64,000 bases of DNA from assembly GCA_937927775.1 (NCBI GenBank), contig CALBEF010000031.1, positions 1 through 64,000 on the forward strand. Reading direction: 5' to 3'. Below are positions 21,716 through 30,738 of the stretch, piece after piece (position 1 is the stretch's first letter; each line of letters opens with the position of its first letter). The notes under the pieces are model-generated. The model was not told the DNA's origin. It did no database searches and saw nothing but the letters and a program-made list of their open reading frames with translations. The position numbers and the translations under genes are program-made. This DNA comes from an uncultured Anaerolineae bacterium (GTDB lineage: Bacteria > Chloroflexota > Anaerolineae > J036 > Brachytrichaceae).

Positions 21716-23293
21716 CTAACTTACTCGCCGGCTGCTGTCCATTGCTGCGCGGATCAAATCCTGTTTCAGGTCCCACAGCCGCTGCGTCAGCGACACGTGG
21801 TAGATGTGCGGATTCACGAGACGCCTGACGCCAGCATCCAGCCGGTTGACATCCGCGATGCGGCGCTGCCGGATCTGGTCGAGGGTCGGCCATTCATACA
21901 CCAGCCGGCCCTCGCTCAACACATCTACCAGCAACGGCTCCACCTCGCACACATCTTTTTGCTGGAGCGAGCGCTGCTGCGTGTGGTCGGTCGGATGCCG
22001 CAGCACCAGCCGGCCCTCTGGACTGGCGAGCATCTGGCGCGGGTCTTCGTCATCCAGGCTGAGCAGATCGGCTGTGGCATTGCAGCGGCTGTCATACAAG
22101 CGCCAGGCCAGTTTGTGGCCGGGATTGGGGGTCTTCTCGGCCGATTCGGAAATCTTGATGGCCGGCTTCCAGCGGCCCTCGTCATACACCGCCACCAGCT
22201 TATACACGCCACCCAGCGCCGGCTCGCCCCACGACGTGATCAGCCGCGTGCCGACGCCGTACACCATCCGCTCGATCACCCGGTCGGCGTCCACTTCCCA
22301 CCGCTTCGCCTCCTGCCGAATCTGGGTGATGATCTGCCAGATCAACAGCTCATCCAGATCGTTTGACAGGACGATGGATGTGTCGGGGAAGCCGGCCGCA
22401 TCCAGCATTTTGGCCGCCTGGATCGTCAGATACGCCAGGTCGCCAGAGTCAATACGCACCCCCACCGGCTTGTGGCCCTTGCGCGCCAGTTCCTCGAACA
22501 CGCGAATGGCGTTCGGGATGCCGCTCTCCAGCGTGTTGATCGTGTCCACGAGCAACAGGCAATCATCGGGGTACACCTCGGCAAAGGCGCGGAAGGCATC
22601 CAGCTCGCTCATGCCAAGCGACATGAACAACTGCACCATGCTGTGCGCGTGCGTGCCTTTCGGCGTGTACCCCAGCGCGTGCGACACGCCCACGTTGGAG
22701 GTGAAGTCGGCCCCGCCGATGAGAGCAGCCCGCGCGCCGGCGTTGGCGCCCTTTTCCTGCCCGCGCCGCAGGCCAAACTCCAACACCAGGCTGCCATTCG
22801 CCACATCGCGGATGCGCGCAGCTTTGGTCGCCACCAGCGTCTGATAGTTGATGTGAGCCAGCAGCGGGGTCTCCAGAATCTGAGCCATCGCCATCGGCCC
22901 CTGCACCACCGTCAGCGGCACGCTGGGATGCGCGACGCGCCCTTCGGGAATGGCCTTGAGGGTGATGCTGCCAAAGTTGCCATGCTCGCGCAGCCAGGCC
23001 AGAAAGTCCTCGCCAAACACCGGCGTGCCGGCGCGATTGCGCTGGCTGCGCAAATAGGCGATGTCTTCGTCGCGGAAGCGCGCTTCCTGCATCCAGTCAA
23101 CCAGCCACTCCAGGCCGGCGCAGATGCAATAGCCGGCCTGGTGGCTGTCGTAATCGGGATAGCGGCGGAAGTAATGGTCGAACTGCCCCGGCTTCTCATG
23201 CAGGCCCATGCGAAAGTAAAGCTGGGCCATGGTGAGCTGGTACTGATCGGTGAACAAGATGCCCTCGGCTGTGGCGCGCTGCTCGGATTTCAT
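21716..23293 (-). CDS. pncB: nicotinate phosphoribosyltransferase
   Basis: This 525-residue enzyme converts nicotinate and PRPP to nicotinate mononucleotide in the NAD salvage (Preiss-Handler) pathway, driven by ATP. The N-terminal [11 protein letters not shown] strand, the EFGLRRGQ motif, the GTHAHS loop carrying the His that is phosphorylated in the family, and the [10 protein letters not shown] phosphate-binding strand are all present. The start at 23293 has AGAGG upstream. It lies 11 bases after the PmoA-like gene on the same strand. Confidence 0.95.
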   Translation of the reverse strand: MKSEQRATAEGILFTDQYQLTMAQLYFRMGLHEKPGQFDHYFRRYPDYDSHQAGYCICAGLEWLVDWMQEARFRDEDIAYLRSQRNRAGTPVFGEDFLAWLREHGNFGSITLKAIPEGRVAHPSVPLTVVQGPMAMAQILETPLLAHINYQTLVATKAARIRDVANGSLVLEFGLRRGQEKGANAGARAALIGGADFTSNVGVSHALGYTPKGTHAHSMVQLFMSLGMSELDAFRAFAEVYPDDCLLLVDTINTLESGIPNAIRVFEELARKGHKPVGVRIDSGDLAYLTIQAAKMLDAAGFPDTSIVLSNDLDELLIWQIITQIRQEAKRWEVDADRVIERMVYGVGTRLITSWGEPALGGVYKLVAVYDEGRWKPAIKISESAEKTPNPGHKLAWRLYDSRCNATADLLSLDDEDPRQMLASPEGRLVLRHPTDHTQQRSLQQKDVCEVEPLLVDVLSEGRLVYEWPTLDQIRQRRIADVNRLDAGVRRLVNPHIYHVSLTQRLWDLKQDLIRAAMDSSRRVS

Positions 23294-23304
23294 GGATTTT
23301 GCCT

Positions 23305-24219
23305 CTATGACGCAACAAATGTCTCGATCCGCTCGCGCGACCACGCGCCGTCGGCAATCACCAGCCGATAGTTCAGCGTCAGTTCGTCGTCCGGCGCAAG
23401 GGTGTATTCCTCATCGAACGAGAAAGCAAAGCTGACCGCGGCAAACGGATCATTGCGCACAAACCACTTGTTTGGGTAGCTCACATTGCCCGGCTGATCG
23501 ATGAACAACAGGGTGGAGTATTCGGCGCTGCCGTCGTGCAGGCCAATATAGGCCAGCCACGGCGCGCGCCGGCCCATGATGTCCGGCCCCTCCAGCCCGC
23601 CACTCGCCAGCACCTGCCCGCCCAGAAACGCGCGCGGGCCGCGCCAGAACAGGCCGCCATAGCCGGCCAGCGGCCGGCCCTGCGTCGTCGGCGAACCAAA
23701 GACAAGCGGGGCGCCGCGCACGTTGTCCAGCCGAAACTCGAAGTCGAGCGCCCAGTAGCCGCCGGCCGGGTTGATCTCGCTCACGCTGATCCGGCGTTTC
23801 TCCCTGATCCACGTCTCGCCGGTCGAACTGATCCACTTCAACTCCTCGTGCAGGTCAGCCCGATCGTCTTCGCAGCGCAATTCGCCCCATCGCTCGTGCC
23901 TGATCCTGCCGTTGTTGTCAAGCTGCGCGTAGCCCTGCCCATTGACGTAGGTCGGCCCGCCCCAGAAATTCTGGCCGGACAAATGGGCGCACGTCATCTG
24001 CAACCCCTTGTGCCAGACATGATCGTGCGGGCGGTAGATCGTCACCTCGTTGCCGGCCAGTGTGCGCAGTGGGTGGAAGTACGGCTTGGGCGACTCCATC
24101 GCCGGCATGGCCGGCTCGTAGACGTAGCGAAACAAGAGCTGGCCGGCGTGGCGCAGTTCGATGGCGTCGTGCAACGCATGGACAAGACGGGTGTTCATGG
24201 CCGTTTGGTTGACTTGCAT
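23305..24219 (-). CDS. PmoA-family (DUF6807-like) conserved protein
   Basis: This protein of about 304 residues carries the hallmark [14 protein letters not shown] near 62-75. It resembles the family labelled methane oxygenase PmoA in Pfam, which is not particulate methane monooxygenase and has no proven function. No signal peptide is seen. The start at 24219 is preferred over 24198 because AGGAG lies upstream. A much longer frame (to 25632) is antisense to the permease and menG and is discarded. The gene pairs with pncB on the same strand. Confidence 0.75.
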   Translation of the reverse strand: MQVNQTAMNTRLVHALHDAIELRHAGQLLFRYVYEPAMPAMESPKPYFHPLRTLAGNEVTIYRPHDHVWHKGLQMTCAHLSGQNFWGGPTYVNGQGYAQLDNNGRIRHERWGELRCEDDRADLHEELKWISSTGETWIREKRRISVSEINPAGGYWALDFEFRLDNVRGAPLVFGSPTTQGRPLAGYGGLFWRGPRAFLGGQVLASGGLEGPDIMGRRAPWLAYIGLHDGSAEYSTLLFIDQPGNVSYPNKWFVRNDPFAAVSFAFSFDEEYTLAPDDELTLNYRLVIADGAWSRERIETFVAS

Positions 24220-24285
24220 CCTGGCAAGCGGACTCCTGTCTGTAGATTCGAGGCTCGTATTGTGCCTCAAAATCGGCGGGGGATA

Positions 24286-25032
24286 ATGGCCGGCATGCGC
24301 CGACGCGATCTGTTGCTCACTTCGATCATCGTGCTGCTGGCCTGGCAGGCGCTGGCGATGCTGATCCAGCGCAACATCCTGCCGGCCCCCGCGCAGGTGC
24401 TTCAGGCCATGATTGCCTACGCCGGCGAGTTGAGCCGGCATCTGGCGGTCAGCGCGCTGCGTGTGATGATTAGCATTGTCATTGCCGTGACGCTGGCTGT
24501 GCCGGCCGGCCTGGCCATGGGGCAGATGCCGCGCCTCAATCGCATCTTCGCCCCGCTGGTTTACCTCATCTACCCGATTCCCAAGATCGTATTCTTCCCG
24601 ATCATCCTGTTGATCTTCGGCGCCGGCGACGCCAGCAAGGTGCTCATCATCGTCGTCATCCTGTTCTTTCAGATTCTGGTGCCGGTGCGCGACGACGCGG
24701 CCAGCGTCCGGCCCGAACTGCTGAACTCGGTGAAGTCGCTCGGCGCGGGGCGGCGGGCGCTGTTTCGCTTTGTGTACCTGCCGGCCTCGCTGCCGGCAGT
24801 GTTGACGGCGCTGCGCCTCAGCATCGGCACCGCCGTCGCCGTGCTCTATCTGGCCGAAACGACAGCCACGCTGCACGGCCTGGGCTACTTCATCTATTAC
24901 ACCGCCAGCACCCTGTTCGACTACGCGGCCACCTGGGCCGGCGCTGTCGTCATGGGGCTGCTCGGTCTGGGCTTGTATTTCGTGATCGACGGGCTGGAAC
25001 GGCGGATGTGCCCGTGGAAATTCGCCGGCTGA
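24286..25032 (+). CDS. ABC transporter permease, TauC/SsuC/ThiX type
   Basis: This 248-residue inner-membrane protein has about six membrane segments and the EAA-like cytoplasmic loop (NSVKSLGAGRRALFRFVYLPASLPAVLTAL, around 145-175). Relatives import sulfonates, nitrate, bicarbonate or thiamine precursors with an ATPase and a binding protein. Neither partner is adjacent here, so it is an orphan in this window and its substrate cannot be assigned. A GGGGG run precedes the ATG at 24286; ATG 24295 is an alternative. It is divergent from the PmoA-like gene. Confidence 0.85.
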   Translation: MAGMRRRDLLLTSIIVLLAWQALAMLIQRNILPAPAQVLQAMIAYAGELSRHLAVSALRVMISIVIAVTLAVPAGLAMGQMPRLNRIFAPLVYLIYPIPKIVFFPIILLIFGAGDASKVLIIVVILFFQILVPVRDDAASVRPELLNSVKSLGAGRRALFRFVYLPASLPAVLTALRLSIGTAVAVLYLAETTATLHGLGYFIYYTASTLFDYAATWAGAVVMGLLGLGLYFVIDGLERRMCPWKFAG

Positions 25033-25068
25033 CACTCCAGCGCAAACCATGACAGGAACACGCAAACC

Positions 25069-25776
25069 ATGAGCAGCCAGTTGGACAAGCCGGCGCGAGT
25101 GCAGGCCATGTTTACCCGCATCGTGCGCCGCTATGACTTGATGAACCGCCTCATGACGCTGGGCCGCGATCAGGCGTGGCGGCAACTGACCGCCCGCGAG
25201 TTGCGACTCGACGGGCCGGCCCCGCGCGTGCTCGACCTGGCCACCGGCACCGGCGACATTGCGCTGGCCATCGCCAGGCAATATCCCAACGCCAGGGTCA
25301 TTGCCGCCGACTTCGTGCGCCCCATGCTGCAAGCCGCGCAACTCAAATCGCGCGAGCGTGGCAGCCCGGTGCGCGACTTCGCGCAGGGCGACGCATTGTC
25401 GTTGCCCTTTGCCGACGCCACCTTCGACGCGCTGACAAATGGATTTCTGCTGCGCAACGTGGCCGATCTGGGCCGCGCCCTGCGCGAGATGTGGCGCGTG
25501 GTCAAGCCGGGCGGGCGGGTGGCCTGTCTCGAAATCACCCGTCCCGGCGCGCCCGTTTTCCGCCAGCTCTTCCAACTCTATTTCTATCGCGTCGTGCCCG
25601 TCATCGGCCGGCTGATTGGCGGCGATGCGCAAGCCTACACGTATCTGCCCAACTCATTGACCGATTTCCCGCGCGCTGCCCAGCTCCGGCGCATGATGCT
25701 CGAGGCAGGCTTCCGCGAGGCGCGCTACCGGCTGCTGGGCCTGGGCGCCATGGCATTGCACATCGCAACCGTCTGA
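25069..25776 (+). CDS. menG: demethylmenaquinone / ubiquinone C-methyltransferase
   Basis: This 235-residue SAM-dependent enzyme methylates demethylmenaquinone to menaquinone. The UbiE/MenG signatures are present: RRYDLMNRLMTLG near 20-32, the SAM-binding DLATGTGD near 57-64, NGFLLRNV near 124, and the C-terminal YLPNSLTDFP. In Chloroflexota the quinone is normally menaquinone, so MenG is preferred over UbiE. It follows the permease after 36 bases, and tRNA-Gln starts 28 bases after it. Confidence 0.93.
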   Translation: MSSQLDKPARVQAMFTRIVRRYDLMNRLMTLGRDQAWRQLTARELRLDGPAPRVLDLATGTGDIALAIARQYPNARVIAADFVRPMLQAAQLKSRERGSPVRDFAQGDALSLPFADATFDALTNGFLLRNVADLGRALREMWRVVKPGGRVACLEITRPGAPVFRQLFQLYFYRVVPVIGRLIGGDAQAYTYLPNSLTDFPRAAQLRRMMLEAGFREARYRLLGLGAMALHIATV

Positions 25777-25784
25777 GAAAATGG

Positions 25785-25790
25785 TATACT
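25785..25790 (+). promoter_or_regulatory. extended -10 promoter of tRNA-Gln
   Basis: TGGTATACT forms an extended -10 element ending 14 bases before the mature tRNA. No strong -35 is needed or seen. Confidence 0.55.
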
Positions 25791-25804
25791 TTTGCCGCGT
25801 TTAT

Positions 25805-25876
25805 TGGGGCGTGGCCAAGTGGTAAGGCACCTGACTCTGGATCAGGGAATCGTTGGTTCAAATCCAGCCGCCCCAG
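25805..25876 (+). tRNA. tRNA-Gln (anticodon CUG)
   Basis: A full cloverleaf can be drawn. The acceptor TGGGGCG pairs with CGCCCCA, with discriminator G at 25876. The D-arm is GCC/GGC. The anticodon stem CCTGA/TCAGG closes the loop CTCTGGA, giving anticodon CTG. The T-arm is GTTGG-TTCAAAT-CCAGC. It is 72 nt long and the CCA end is not encoded. It reads CAG codons. Confidence 0.96.
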
Positions 25877-25888
25877 CTTTCTATCGGT

Positions 25889-25944
25889 GAAGGACGGAGG
25901 ACGAGCGACGAAAACGAGATTCGTCATTCGTCCTCCGTTCTGCA
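25889..25944. repeat. heptad tract forming a hairpin after tRNA-Gln
   Basis: Units such as GAAGGAC, GGAGGAC, GAGCGAC, then TCATTCG, TCCTCCG run in a 7-bp register. The two halves are complementary: ACGGAGGACGA (25894-25904) pairs with TCGTCCTCCGT (25928-25938), and GACGA pairs with TCGTC inside. It may act as a terminator or processing signal for the tRNA, although the T-run after it is weak. Confidence 0.75.
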
Positions 25945-25959
25945 TTCTTGTGTGAAGCG

Positions 25960-27384
25960 ATGCACCTCACTCAAACAGACGACCCGCCTTTATCCAATCA
26001 GCCGGCGCGCGACGTTGAGCGCGCTGATGCCGGACATACGCGCGTCGTGATCCTGGCGGCAGGCAAAGGCACGCGCATGAAGTCCAGTCTGCCCAAAGTG
26101 CTGCACCCCTTGCGCGGCCTGCCGCTCATCACGCATGCGATTCGCCTGGCCCGGGCCGTCTCCGGCGCGCAGCCGATTGTCGTGATCGGCCACGACGCCG
26201 AAGCCGTTGCAGCGGCAGTCGGTGACAGCGGCGAGTGCGTGCTGCAATCTCCCCAGCTTGGCACCGGCCACGCGGTGATGGCAGTGGCCGATCATCTGCC
26301 GGCGGCCCCCAATCGCGTCATCGTCATGGCGGCCGACATGCCGCTCATCCGCTCCGCAACGTTGCGCGCCCTGATCGAGGAACAGAGCCGCGCGCAGGCT
26401 GCCGTGGCGCTCCTGTCGGTCATTGTGGACAACCCGCGCGGATTTGGTCGCATCGTGCGCGACGCGGCCGGCAACGTGCAGGCCATCGTCGAGCAGATCG
26501 ATTGCGCGCCGGAGCAGCTTGCCATCCGCGAGTTGAACGCCTCGGTGTATTGCTTCGATGGCGCGTGGCTATGGCGGGCCGTGCGGCAGTTGACGCCAAA
26601 CCCCCGCAAAGGCGAGTACTTCCTGACCGACCTGATCGCGCTGGCTGCGCGGGAAGGCCGCGCTGTCAGGGCGATTGTCGGCGACGCGGAAGAGAATATC
26701 GGCGTCAACACGCTGGCCGATCTGGCCGATGCCGACGCAGCCTTGCGCCGGCGCATCAATCGCGCGCATCTGTTGAACGGCGCGCGCATTGTTGACCCGC
26801 TCACGACATACGTTGATGTGGATGTCGAGATCGCAGCCGACGCGGAAATCCTGCCCAACACACATCTGCTCGGCAACACGCGCGTGGGCGCGCACAGCGT
26901 CATCGGGCCGAACTCGGTGCTGCGCAACGCCATCATCGGCAGCCATTGCGCGGTCCGGCAGTCCACGGTCGAGGATGCGCGCATGGACGATTACAGCGAC
27001 GCCGGCCCCTACGCGCACTTGCGCTCCGGCGCGCATGTGCGCGAGGGCGCGCACGTCGGCAACTATGCCGAGATCAAGAACAGCACGCTGGGGCCGAACA
27101 GCAAAATGGGGCATTTCAGCTACCTCGGCGACGCCACGGTGGGCGCCGGAGTCAACATCGGCGCCGGGGCGATCACCTGCAACTACGATGGCGTCAGCAA
27201 ACATCCGACGGTCATCGAGGACGATGTGTTCATCGGCAGCGACACGCTGCTGGTGGCGCCGGTCACTGTGGGCCGGGGTGCGCGCACCGGCGCCGGGGCA
27301 GTCGTTACGCGCAACGTCGCGCCCAACACGCTGGTCGTAGGGCTGCCGGCCCGCGCCATCCGCGCCCTGAAACCCGAATCCTAG
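25960..27384 (+). CDS. glmU: bifunctional GlmU (UDP-GlcNAc synthesis)
   Basis: This protein of about 474 residues acetylates glucosamine-1-P and then couples it to UTP, giving UDP-GlcNAc for peptidoglycan. The N-terminal uridylyltransferase carries LAAGKGTRMKS near 33-43. The C-terminal left-handed beta-helix shows hexapeptide repeats and the acetyltransferase segment KNSTLGPNSKMGHFSYLGD, followed by GAGAITCNYDG. The N-terminus has about 25 extra residues before the first strand. ATG 25960 is chosen; a TTG at 25948 is possible. The gene follows the tRNA and its hairpin. Confidence 0.94.
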   Translation: MHLTQTDDPPLSNQPARDVERADAGHTRVVILAAGKGTRMKSSLPKVLHPLRGLPLITHAIRLARAVSGAQPIVVIGHDAEAVAAAVGDSGECVLQSPQLGTGHAVMAVADHLPAAPNRVIVMAADMPLIRSATLRALIEEQSRAQAAVALLSVIVDNPRGFGRIVRDAAGNVQAIVEQIDCAPEQLAIRELNASVYCFDGAWLWRAVRQLTPNPRKGEYFLTDLIALAAREGRAVRAIVGDAEENIGVNTLADLADADAALRRRINRAHLLNGARIVDPLTTYVDVDVEIAADAEILPNTHLLGNTRVGAHSVIGPNSVLRNAIIGSHCAVRQSTVEDARMDDYSDAGPYAHLRSGAHVREGAHVGNYAEIKNSTLGPNSKMGHFSYLGDATVGAGVNIGAGAITCNYDGVSKHPTVIEDDVFIGSDTLLVAPVTVGRGARTGAGAVVTRNVAPNTLVVGLPARAIRALKPES

Positions 27385-27420
27385 CCCTGCCCCTGTCCTG
27401 TTCGACTCAGTCACCCTTAC

Positions 27421-27448
27421 CCAATACGCAACACGTAATACGTAAGAC
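27421..27448. repeat. four-unit heptad tract before the CBS-domain gene
   Basis: CCAATAC, GCAACAC, GTAATAC, GTAAGAC run without a break and end three bases before the ATG at 27452, where a ribosome-binding site would be expected. Confidence 0.85.
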
Positions 27449-27451
27449 ACC

Positions 27452-28912
27452 ATGTCGATCCTGCTCTTTGCCCTGGCCACAGCAGCGCGCGCGTTCTTTG
27501 CGCTGGCGCGCGGCGCGCTGATCAACGTGCGCCGGCCACGGCTGGTGGAACTGGAACAGAAGGGCGTCACCTCGGCGCGCGTCATTCAACGCCTGACCGA
27601 AAACTCCAGCCAGTTGCTGGCCACGGCTGAAGTCGGCGCGCTGTTCAGCCTGGTCATCGCAGCCAGCATTGCCACGCTCGAATTTGTGCCGGTCGCGGCC
27701 GGCTGGATCGGCGCCTGGGATGCCGTGAGCATCCCCCAGGCATTCGCCGACGCGCTGGCCTATGTCATCGTCATTCTGCTCACCAGCATGGCGCTCTACA
27801 TCTTCGGGCGGCTCGTGCCCGAAGCGATTGCCGTGCGGCACGCGGAAAAGATCGCGCTGGCCAGCGTCGGCCTGATGCAACTGAGCAGCGTGCTGTTGTC
27901 GCCATTCGTGCGCATCGCTGTCGTGCTCAGCAACCTGCTGTCGCTGCCGCTGGGCGGGCAGAAACGCGACAGCGCCACCCTGGTGACCGAGGAAGAGCTA
28001 AAAACGATGGTGGACGCCGGCCAGGAGGAAGGCTTGATCGAGCAGGATGAGAAAGCCATGATCCTGTCGGTGCTCGACTTTGGGGACACAGTGGCGCGCG
28101 AGGTGATGGTGCCGCGCATCGATGTCGTGGCGGTGGAAGTGAACACGCCGCTCAGGGAGGCGCTCGATGTGATCATCAGCGCCGGCCACTCGCGCATCCC
28201 GGTCTACCGCAACACGATCGATGACATTGTCGGCATCCTGTACGCCAAGGACCTGCTGCGCCTGCTGCGCGATGGCCTGAATCCGCCGCTGGCGCAGGTG
28301 CTGCGCCAGCCCTACTTCACTCCCGAATCAAAAAAAGTCAGTGAACTGCTACAGGAGCTGCAAAGCCGGCGTGTGCATATCTGCATCGTCATCGACGAAT
28401 ACGGCGGCACGGCCGGCCTGGTGACGATCGAGGACATCCTGGAGGAAATCGTCGGCGATATTCAGGACGAGTTCGACGCCGAGGAGCCGGAGTACGTCGC
28501 ACTGCCCGACGGCGCAGGCTACATCCTGGACGCCAGCATGAACCTGGACGATGTGAATGAACTGATGCGCGTGCAATTGCCGACCGGCGAAAGCGACACG
28601 CTGGGCGGCTTCATCTATGATCAACTGGGCGAAGTGCCCGCAGCCGGCGACACCGTGCGCTACGGGGGGGTGCTGTTGGAAGTGATCGAAGTCAATGAGC
28701 GGCGCATTTTGAAGGTAAAGGCGACCTATGAGCAATCAGAAAACACACTCCAGGAAAGCGGGCGCGAGACCGGCGCAGAAGAGCGGAACAAAGCAAACAC
28801 CGGCCGCGAAAGCGCAGCCGGCAGCGTCCAAAACGGCGGCGCAGGGAGCGCAGAATCCACAAGCGACGAAAGCGCCGGCCCGACCCGACGACGGCTTCGC
28901 CCCTCTGACTGA
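27452..28912 (+). CDS. CNNM/CorC-type CBS-domain membrane protein
   Basis: This 486-residue protein of the hemolysin C / CorC family is probably linked to Mg or Co efflux. The N-terminal DUF21 (CNNM) region spans about 1-165 with three to four membrane segments. A CBS pair follows (VPRIDVVAVE near 222; IDEYGGTAGLVTIEDILEEIVG near 312). A CorC_HlyC domain ends near 425. The last 60 residues are Ser/Glu/Gly-rich, lie outside known domains, and overlap the first 185 bases of the cytidine deaminase gene in another frame. Confidence 0.88.
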   Translation: MSILLFALATAARAFFALARGALINVRRPRLVELEQKGVTSARVIQRLTENSSQLLATAEVGALFSLVIAASIATLEFVPVAAGWIGAWDAVSIPQAFADALAYVIVILLTSMALYIFGRLVPEAIAVRHAEKIALASVGLMQLSSVLLSPFVRIAVVLSNLLSLPLGGQKRDSATLVTEEELKTMVDAGQEEGLIEQDEKAMILSVLDFGDTVAREVMVPRIDVVAVEVNTPLREALDVIISAGHSRIPVYRNTIDDIVGILYAKDLLRLLRDGLNPPLAQVLRQPYFTPESKKVSELLQELQSRRVHICIVIDEYGGTAGLVTIEDILEEIVGDIQDEFDAEEPEYVALPDGAGYILDASMNLDDVNELMRVQLPTGESDTLGGFIYDQLGEVPAAGDTVRYGGVLLEVIEVNERRILKVKATYEQSENTLQESGRETGAEERNKANTGRESAAGSVQNGGAGSAESTSDESAGPTRRRLRPSD

Positions 28913-29294
28913 GTCCGATATCCAGGTGCTGATCGAAGTGGCCGCCGAAACCCGGCAAATGGCCTACGCGCCCTATTCAGGTTATCGAGTCGGCGCTGCG
29001 CTGGTTGGCGCATCCGGCATGGTCTACAGCGGGTGTAATGTCGAAAACGCCTCCTTTGGCCTTACCCTCTGCGCGGAGCGGGCCGCCGTCGTCAAGGCTG
29101 TGAGCGAAGGCGAAACCGCTTTTGCGGCCATCGTAGTTGTGACCGACGATGGCGCCACTCCGTGCGGGGCCTGCCGGCAGGTGCTGGCCGAATTCAATCC
29201 TGACATGATTGTGTATATGGCAAGGCCGGATGGCCGCTATACGCGCAGGACGGTCGGGGAGTTGCTGCCAGATTCGTTCACGCTGCGGCGCTGA
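28728..29294 (+). CDS. cdd: cytidine deaminase with N-terminal extension
   Basis: This enzyme deaminates cytidine or deoxycytidine in pyrimidine salvage. Zinc ligands Cys115, Cys146 and Cys149 and catalytic Glu117 are seen in LCAERAA and PCGACRQ. The family normally starts close to residue 62 of this frame. The first 60 residues are an unusual Lys/Ala/Pro/Gln-rich tail encoded entirely within the end of the CBS-domain gene. AAGG precedes ATG 28728, supporting the long form. A GTG at 28926, 14 bases past the CBS stop, would give a protein of normal size. I cannot decide between them. Confidence 0.88.
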   Translation: MSNQKTHSRKAGARPAQKSGTKQTPAAKAQPAASKTAAQGAQNPQATKAPARPDDGFAPLTESDIQVLIEVAAETRQMAYAPYSGYRVGAALVGASGMVYSGCNVENASFGLTLCAERAAVVKAVSEGETAFAAIVVVTDDGATPCGACRQVLAEFNPDMIVYMARPDGRYTRRTVGELLPDSFTLRR

Positions 29295-29357
29295 AGCGCC
29301 GGGGGCGAGACAGGCGATCGCGCGGCGGCTATCACGTCGCGTTAAGACGGGCGCGCT

Positions 29358-30056
29358 ATGATCCGCCTGAACATGCGAACGAAGATCATCAGGGCTGTCA
29401 TCGCCGGCCTCATCCTCGTCGCCGCGCTGCCTTTTGTCATCCGCTGGGCAGTGAGTGTGTGGGCGCGCGACCGCGTGCACGACACGCTGGCCGACCTGCC
29501 GGCGCAGCGTGTGGCGATCGTGTTCGGCGCCGGCATCCGGGGCGAACGCCCTACCCCCATGCTGTATGACCGGGTGGCCTCGGCTGCCGATCTATATCAC
29601 GCGGGTGTCGTCCAGAAACTGCTGATGAGCGGCGACAACCGCTTCGAGGACTACAACGAGCCGCGCGTGATGCGCGCTGTCGCCATCGAGTTGGGCGTGC
29701 CGGAGCGGGACATTGTGCCGGACTATGCCGGCCGCAGCACCTACGACACCTGCTACCGCGCGCGGGAGATATTCGGTGTCACGCGGGCGATCCTCGTCAC
29801 TCAGCGATTCCACCTCGACCGCGCGCTGATGATTTGCAACGGGCTGGGCATCCAGGCCCACGGGTATTCCGCCGACCGGCGCGTCTATTACACCGTCTGG
29901 TGGAACGAGCTGCGCGAAGTCCCCGCGCTGATCAACGCGCTGGTGGAGGTCTACATTACCCGGCCATTGCCTGTACTCGGCGAGCCAATCCCGATTGACG
30001 CGGAGCAATCCCCCTCTCAGGAAATGTCGGATTTCTTCGAGAAGCCCGACGCCTGA
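29358..30056 (+). CDS. SanA/YdcF-like DUF218 membrane protein
   Basis: This 232-residue protein has an N-terminal membrane anchor (about 10-33) followed by a DUF218 domain. Visible motifs are VFGAGIRGERPTPML near 54 and GRSTYDTCYRAREIFG near 124, then VTQRFHLDRA. Relatives (SanA, ElyC) affect envelope integrity and vancomycin sensitivity; the biochemical activity is not established. An ATG at 29373 is an alternative start. A palindromic repeat follows the gene. Confidence 0.85.
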   Translation: MIRLNMRTKIIRAVIAGLILVAALPFVIRWAVSVWARDRVHDTLADLPAQRVAIVFGAGIRGERPTPMLYDRVASAADLYHAGVVQKLLMSGDNRFEDYNEPRVMRAVAIELGVPERDIVPDYAGRSTYDTCYRAREIFGVTRAILVTQRFHLDRALMICNGLGIQAHGYSADRRVYYTVWWNELREVPALINALVEVYITRPLPVLGEPIPIDAEQSPSQEMSDFFEKPDA

Positions 30057-30062
30057 CTTGCC

Positions 30063-30092
30063 TGTAGGGCAAGCCAAGCGGCTTGCCCTACA
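30063..30092. repeat. palindromic dispersed repeat (GGGCAAGC family)
   Basis: A 12-bp perfect inverted repeat (TGTAGGGCAAGC with GCTTGCCCTACA) around a 6-base loop lies between the DUF218 and HD genes. Related copies are at 202-223 and 52678-52704. Confidence 0.85.
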
Positions 30093-30133
30093 AGGGTGGG
30101 CCGGCAAAAGTTTGATAGACTCTCTCCTCAACT

Positions 30134-30718
30134 ATGAGCGCCAACACCCGACAAGCTGCCTGGGAGCTGGTGAACGAATACACCAGCGATCCCAACCTGA
30201 TCCGGCACATGCTGATGGTCGAAACGGCGATGCGCGCGTATGCGCCTCGTTTCGACGGAGACCCCGACCTGTGGGGCCTCGTCGGTCTGGTTCACGACTT
30301 CGACTACGAGCGATGGCCCAACCTGGATGGCGCCGGCCACCCCAATACCGGCGCGGCGATCCTGCGCGAGCGCGGCTGGGATGAAGTCATCGTGCGCGGC
30401 GTGCTGGCGCACGCGGAGGAGTTGACCGGCGTGAAGCCCGAAAGCCTGATGGAAAAGACGCTGTGCGCGGTGGATGAACTGGTCGGCTTCGTGGCAGCCG
30501 TCGCCTACGTGCGGCCGTCGAAAAATGTGGCCGATGTGCAGGTGTCTTCCATCAAAAAGAAGTGGAAGGACAAGGCGTTCGCCGCCGGCGTGCACCGCGA
30601 CGAGATCGAGCAAGCCACGCTGGCGCTGGGCGTGCCGCTCGACGAGCACATCGGGGTCGTGCTGGCGGCGTTGCAGGCCAACGCAGCCGCCCTGGGGCTG
30701 GACGGAGCGAAAGTCTGA
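30134..30718 (+). CDS. HD-domain hydrolase
   Basis: This 194-residue metal-dependent phosphohydrolase-like protein has metal-binding residues visible as His in RHMLMVE (near 25), His-Asp in GLVHDFDYER (near 54) and His in LAHAEEL. It matches the small HAD-independent HD proteins found in many bacteria, often labelled as hydrolases of unknown substrate. No second domain is attached. The LysM gene starts 20 bases after the stop. Confidence 0.85.
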   Translation: MSANTRQAAWELVNEYTSDPNLIRHMLMVETAMRAYAPRFDGDPDLWGLVGLVHDFDYERWPNLDGAGHPNTGAAILRERGWDEVIVRGVLAHAEELTGVKPESLMEKTLCAVDELVGFVAAVAYVRPSKNVADVQVSSIKKKWKDKAFAAGVHRDEIEQATLALGVPLDEHIGVVLAALQANAAALGLDGAKV

Positions 30719-30738
30719 CGCCGGACACGTCTGCAAAT

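Noticed and set aside
23305-24219. Particulate methane monooxygenase subunit
   Set aside because: The PmoA label of this soluble family is a naming accident; no membrane helices or pmoB/pmoC genes are present.
24220-25632. Long upstream extension of the PmoA-like frame
   Set aside because: It runs antisense through the ABC permease and menG, both of which carry family motifs.
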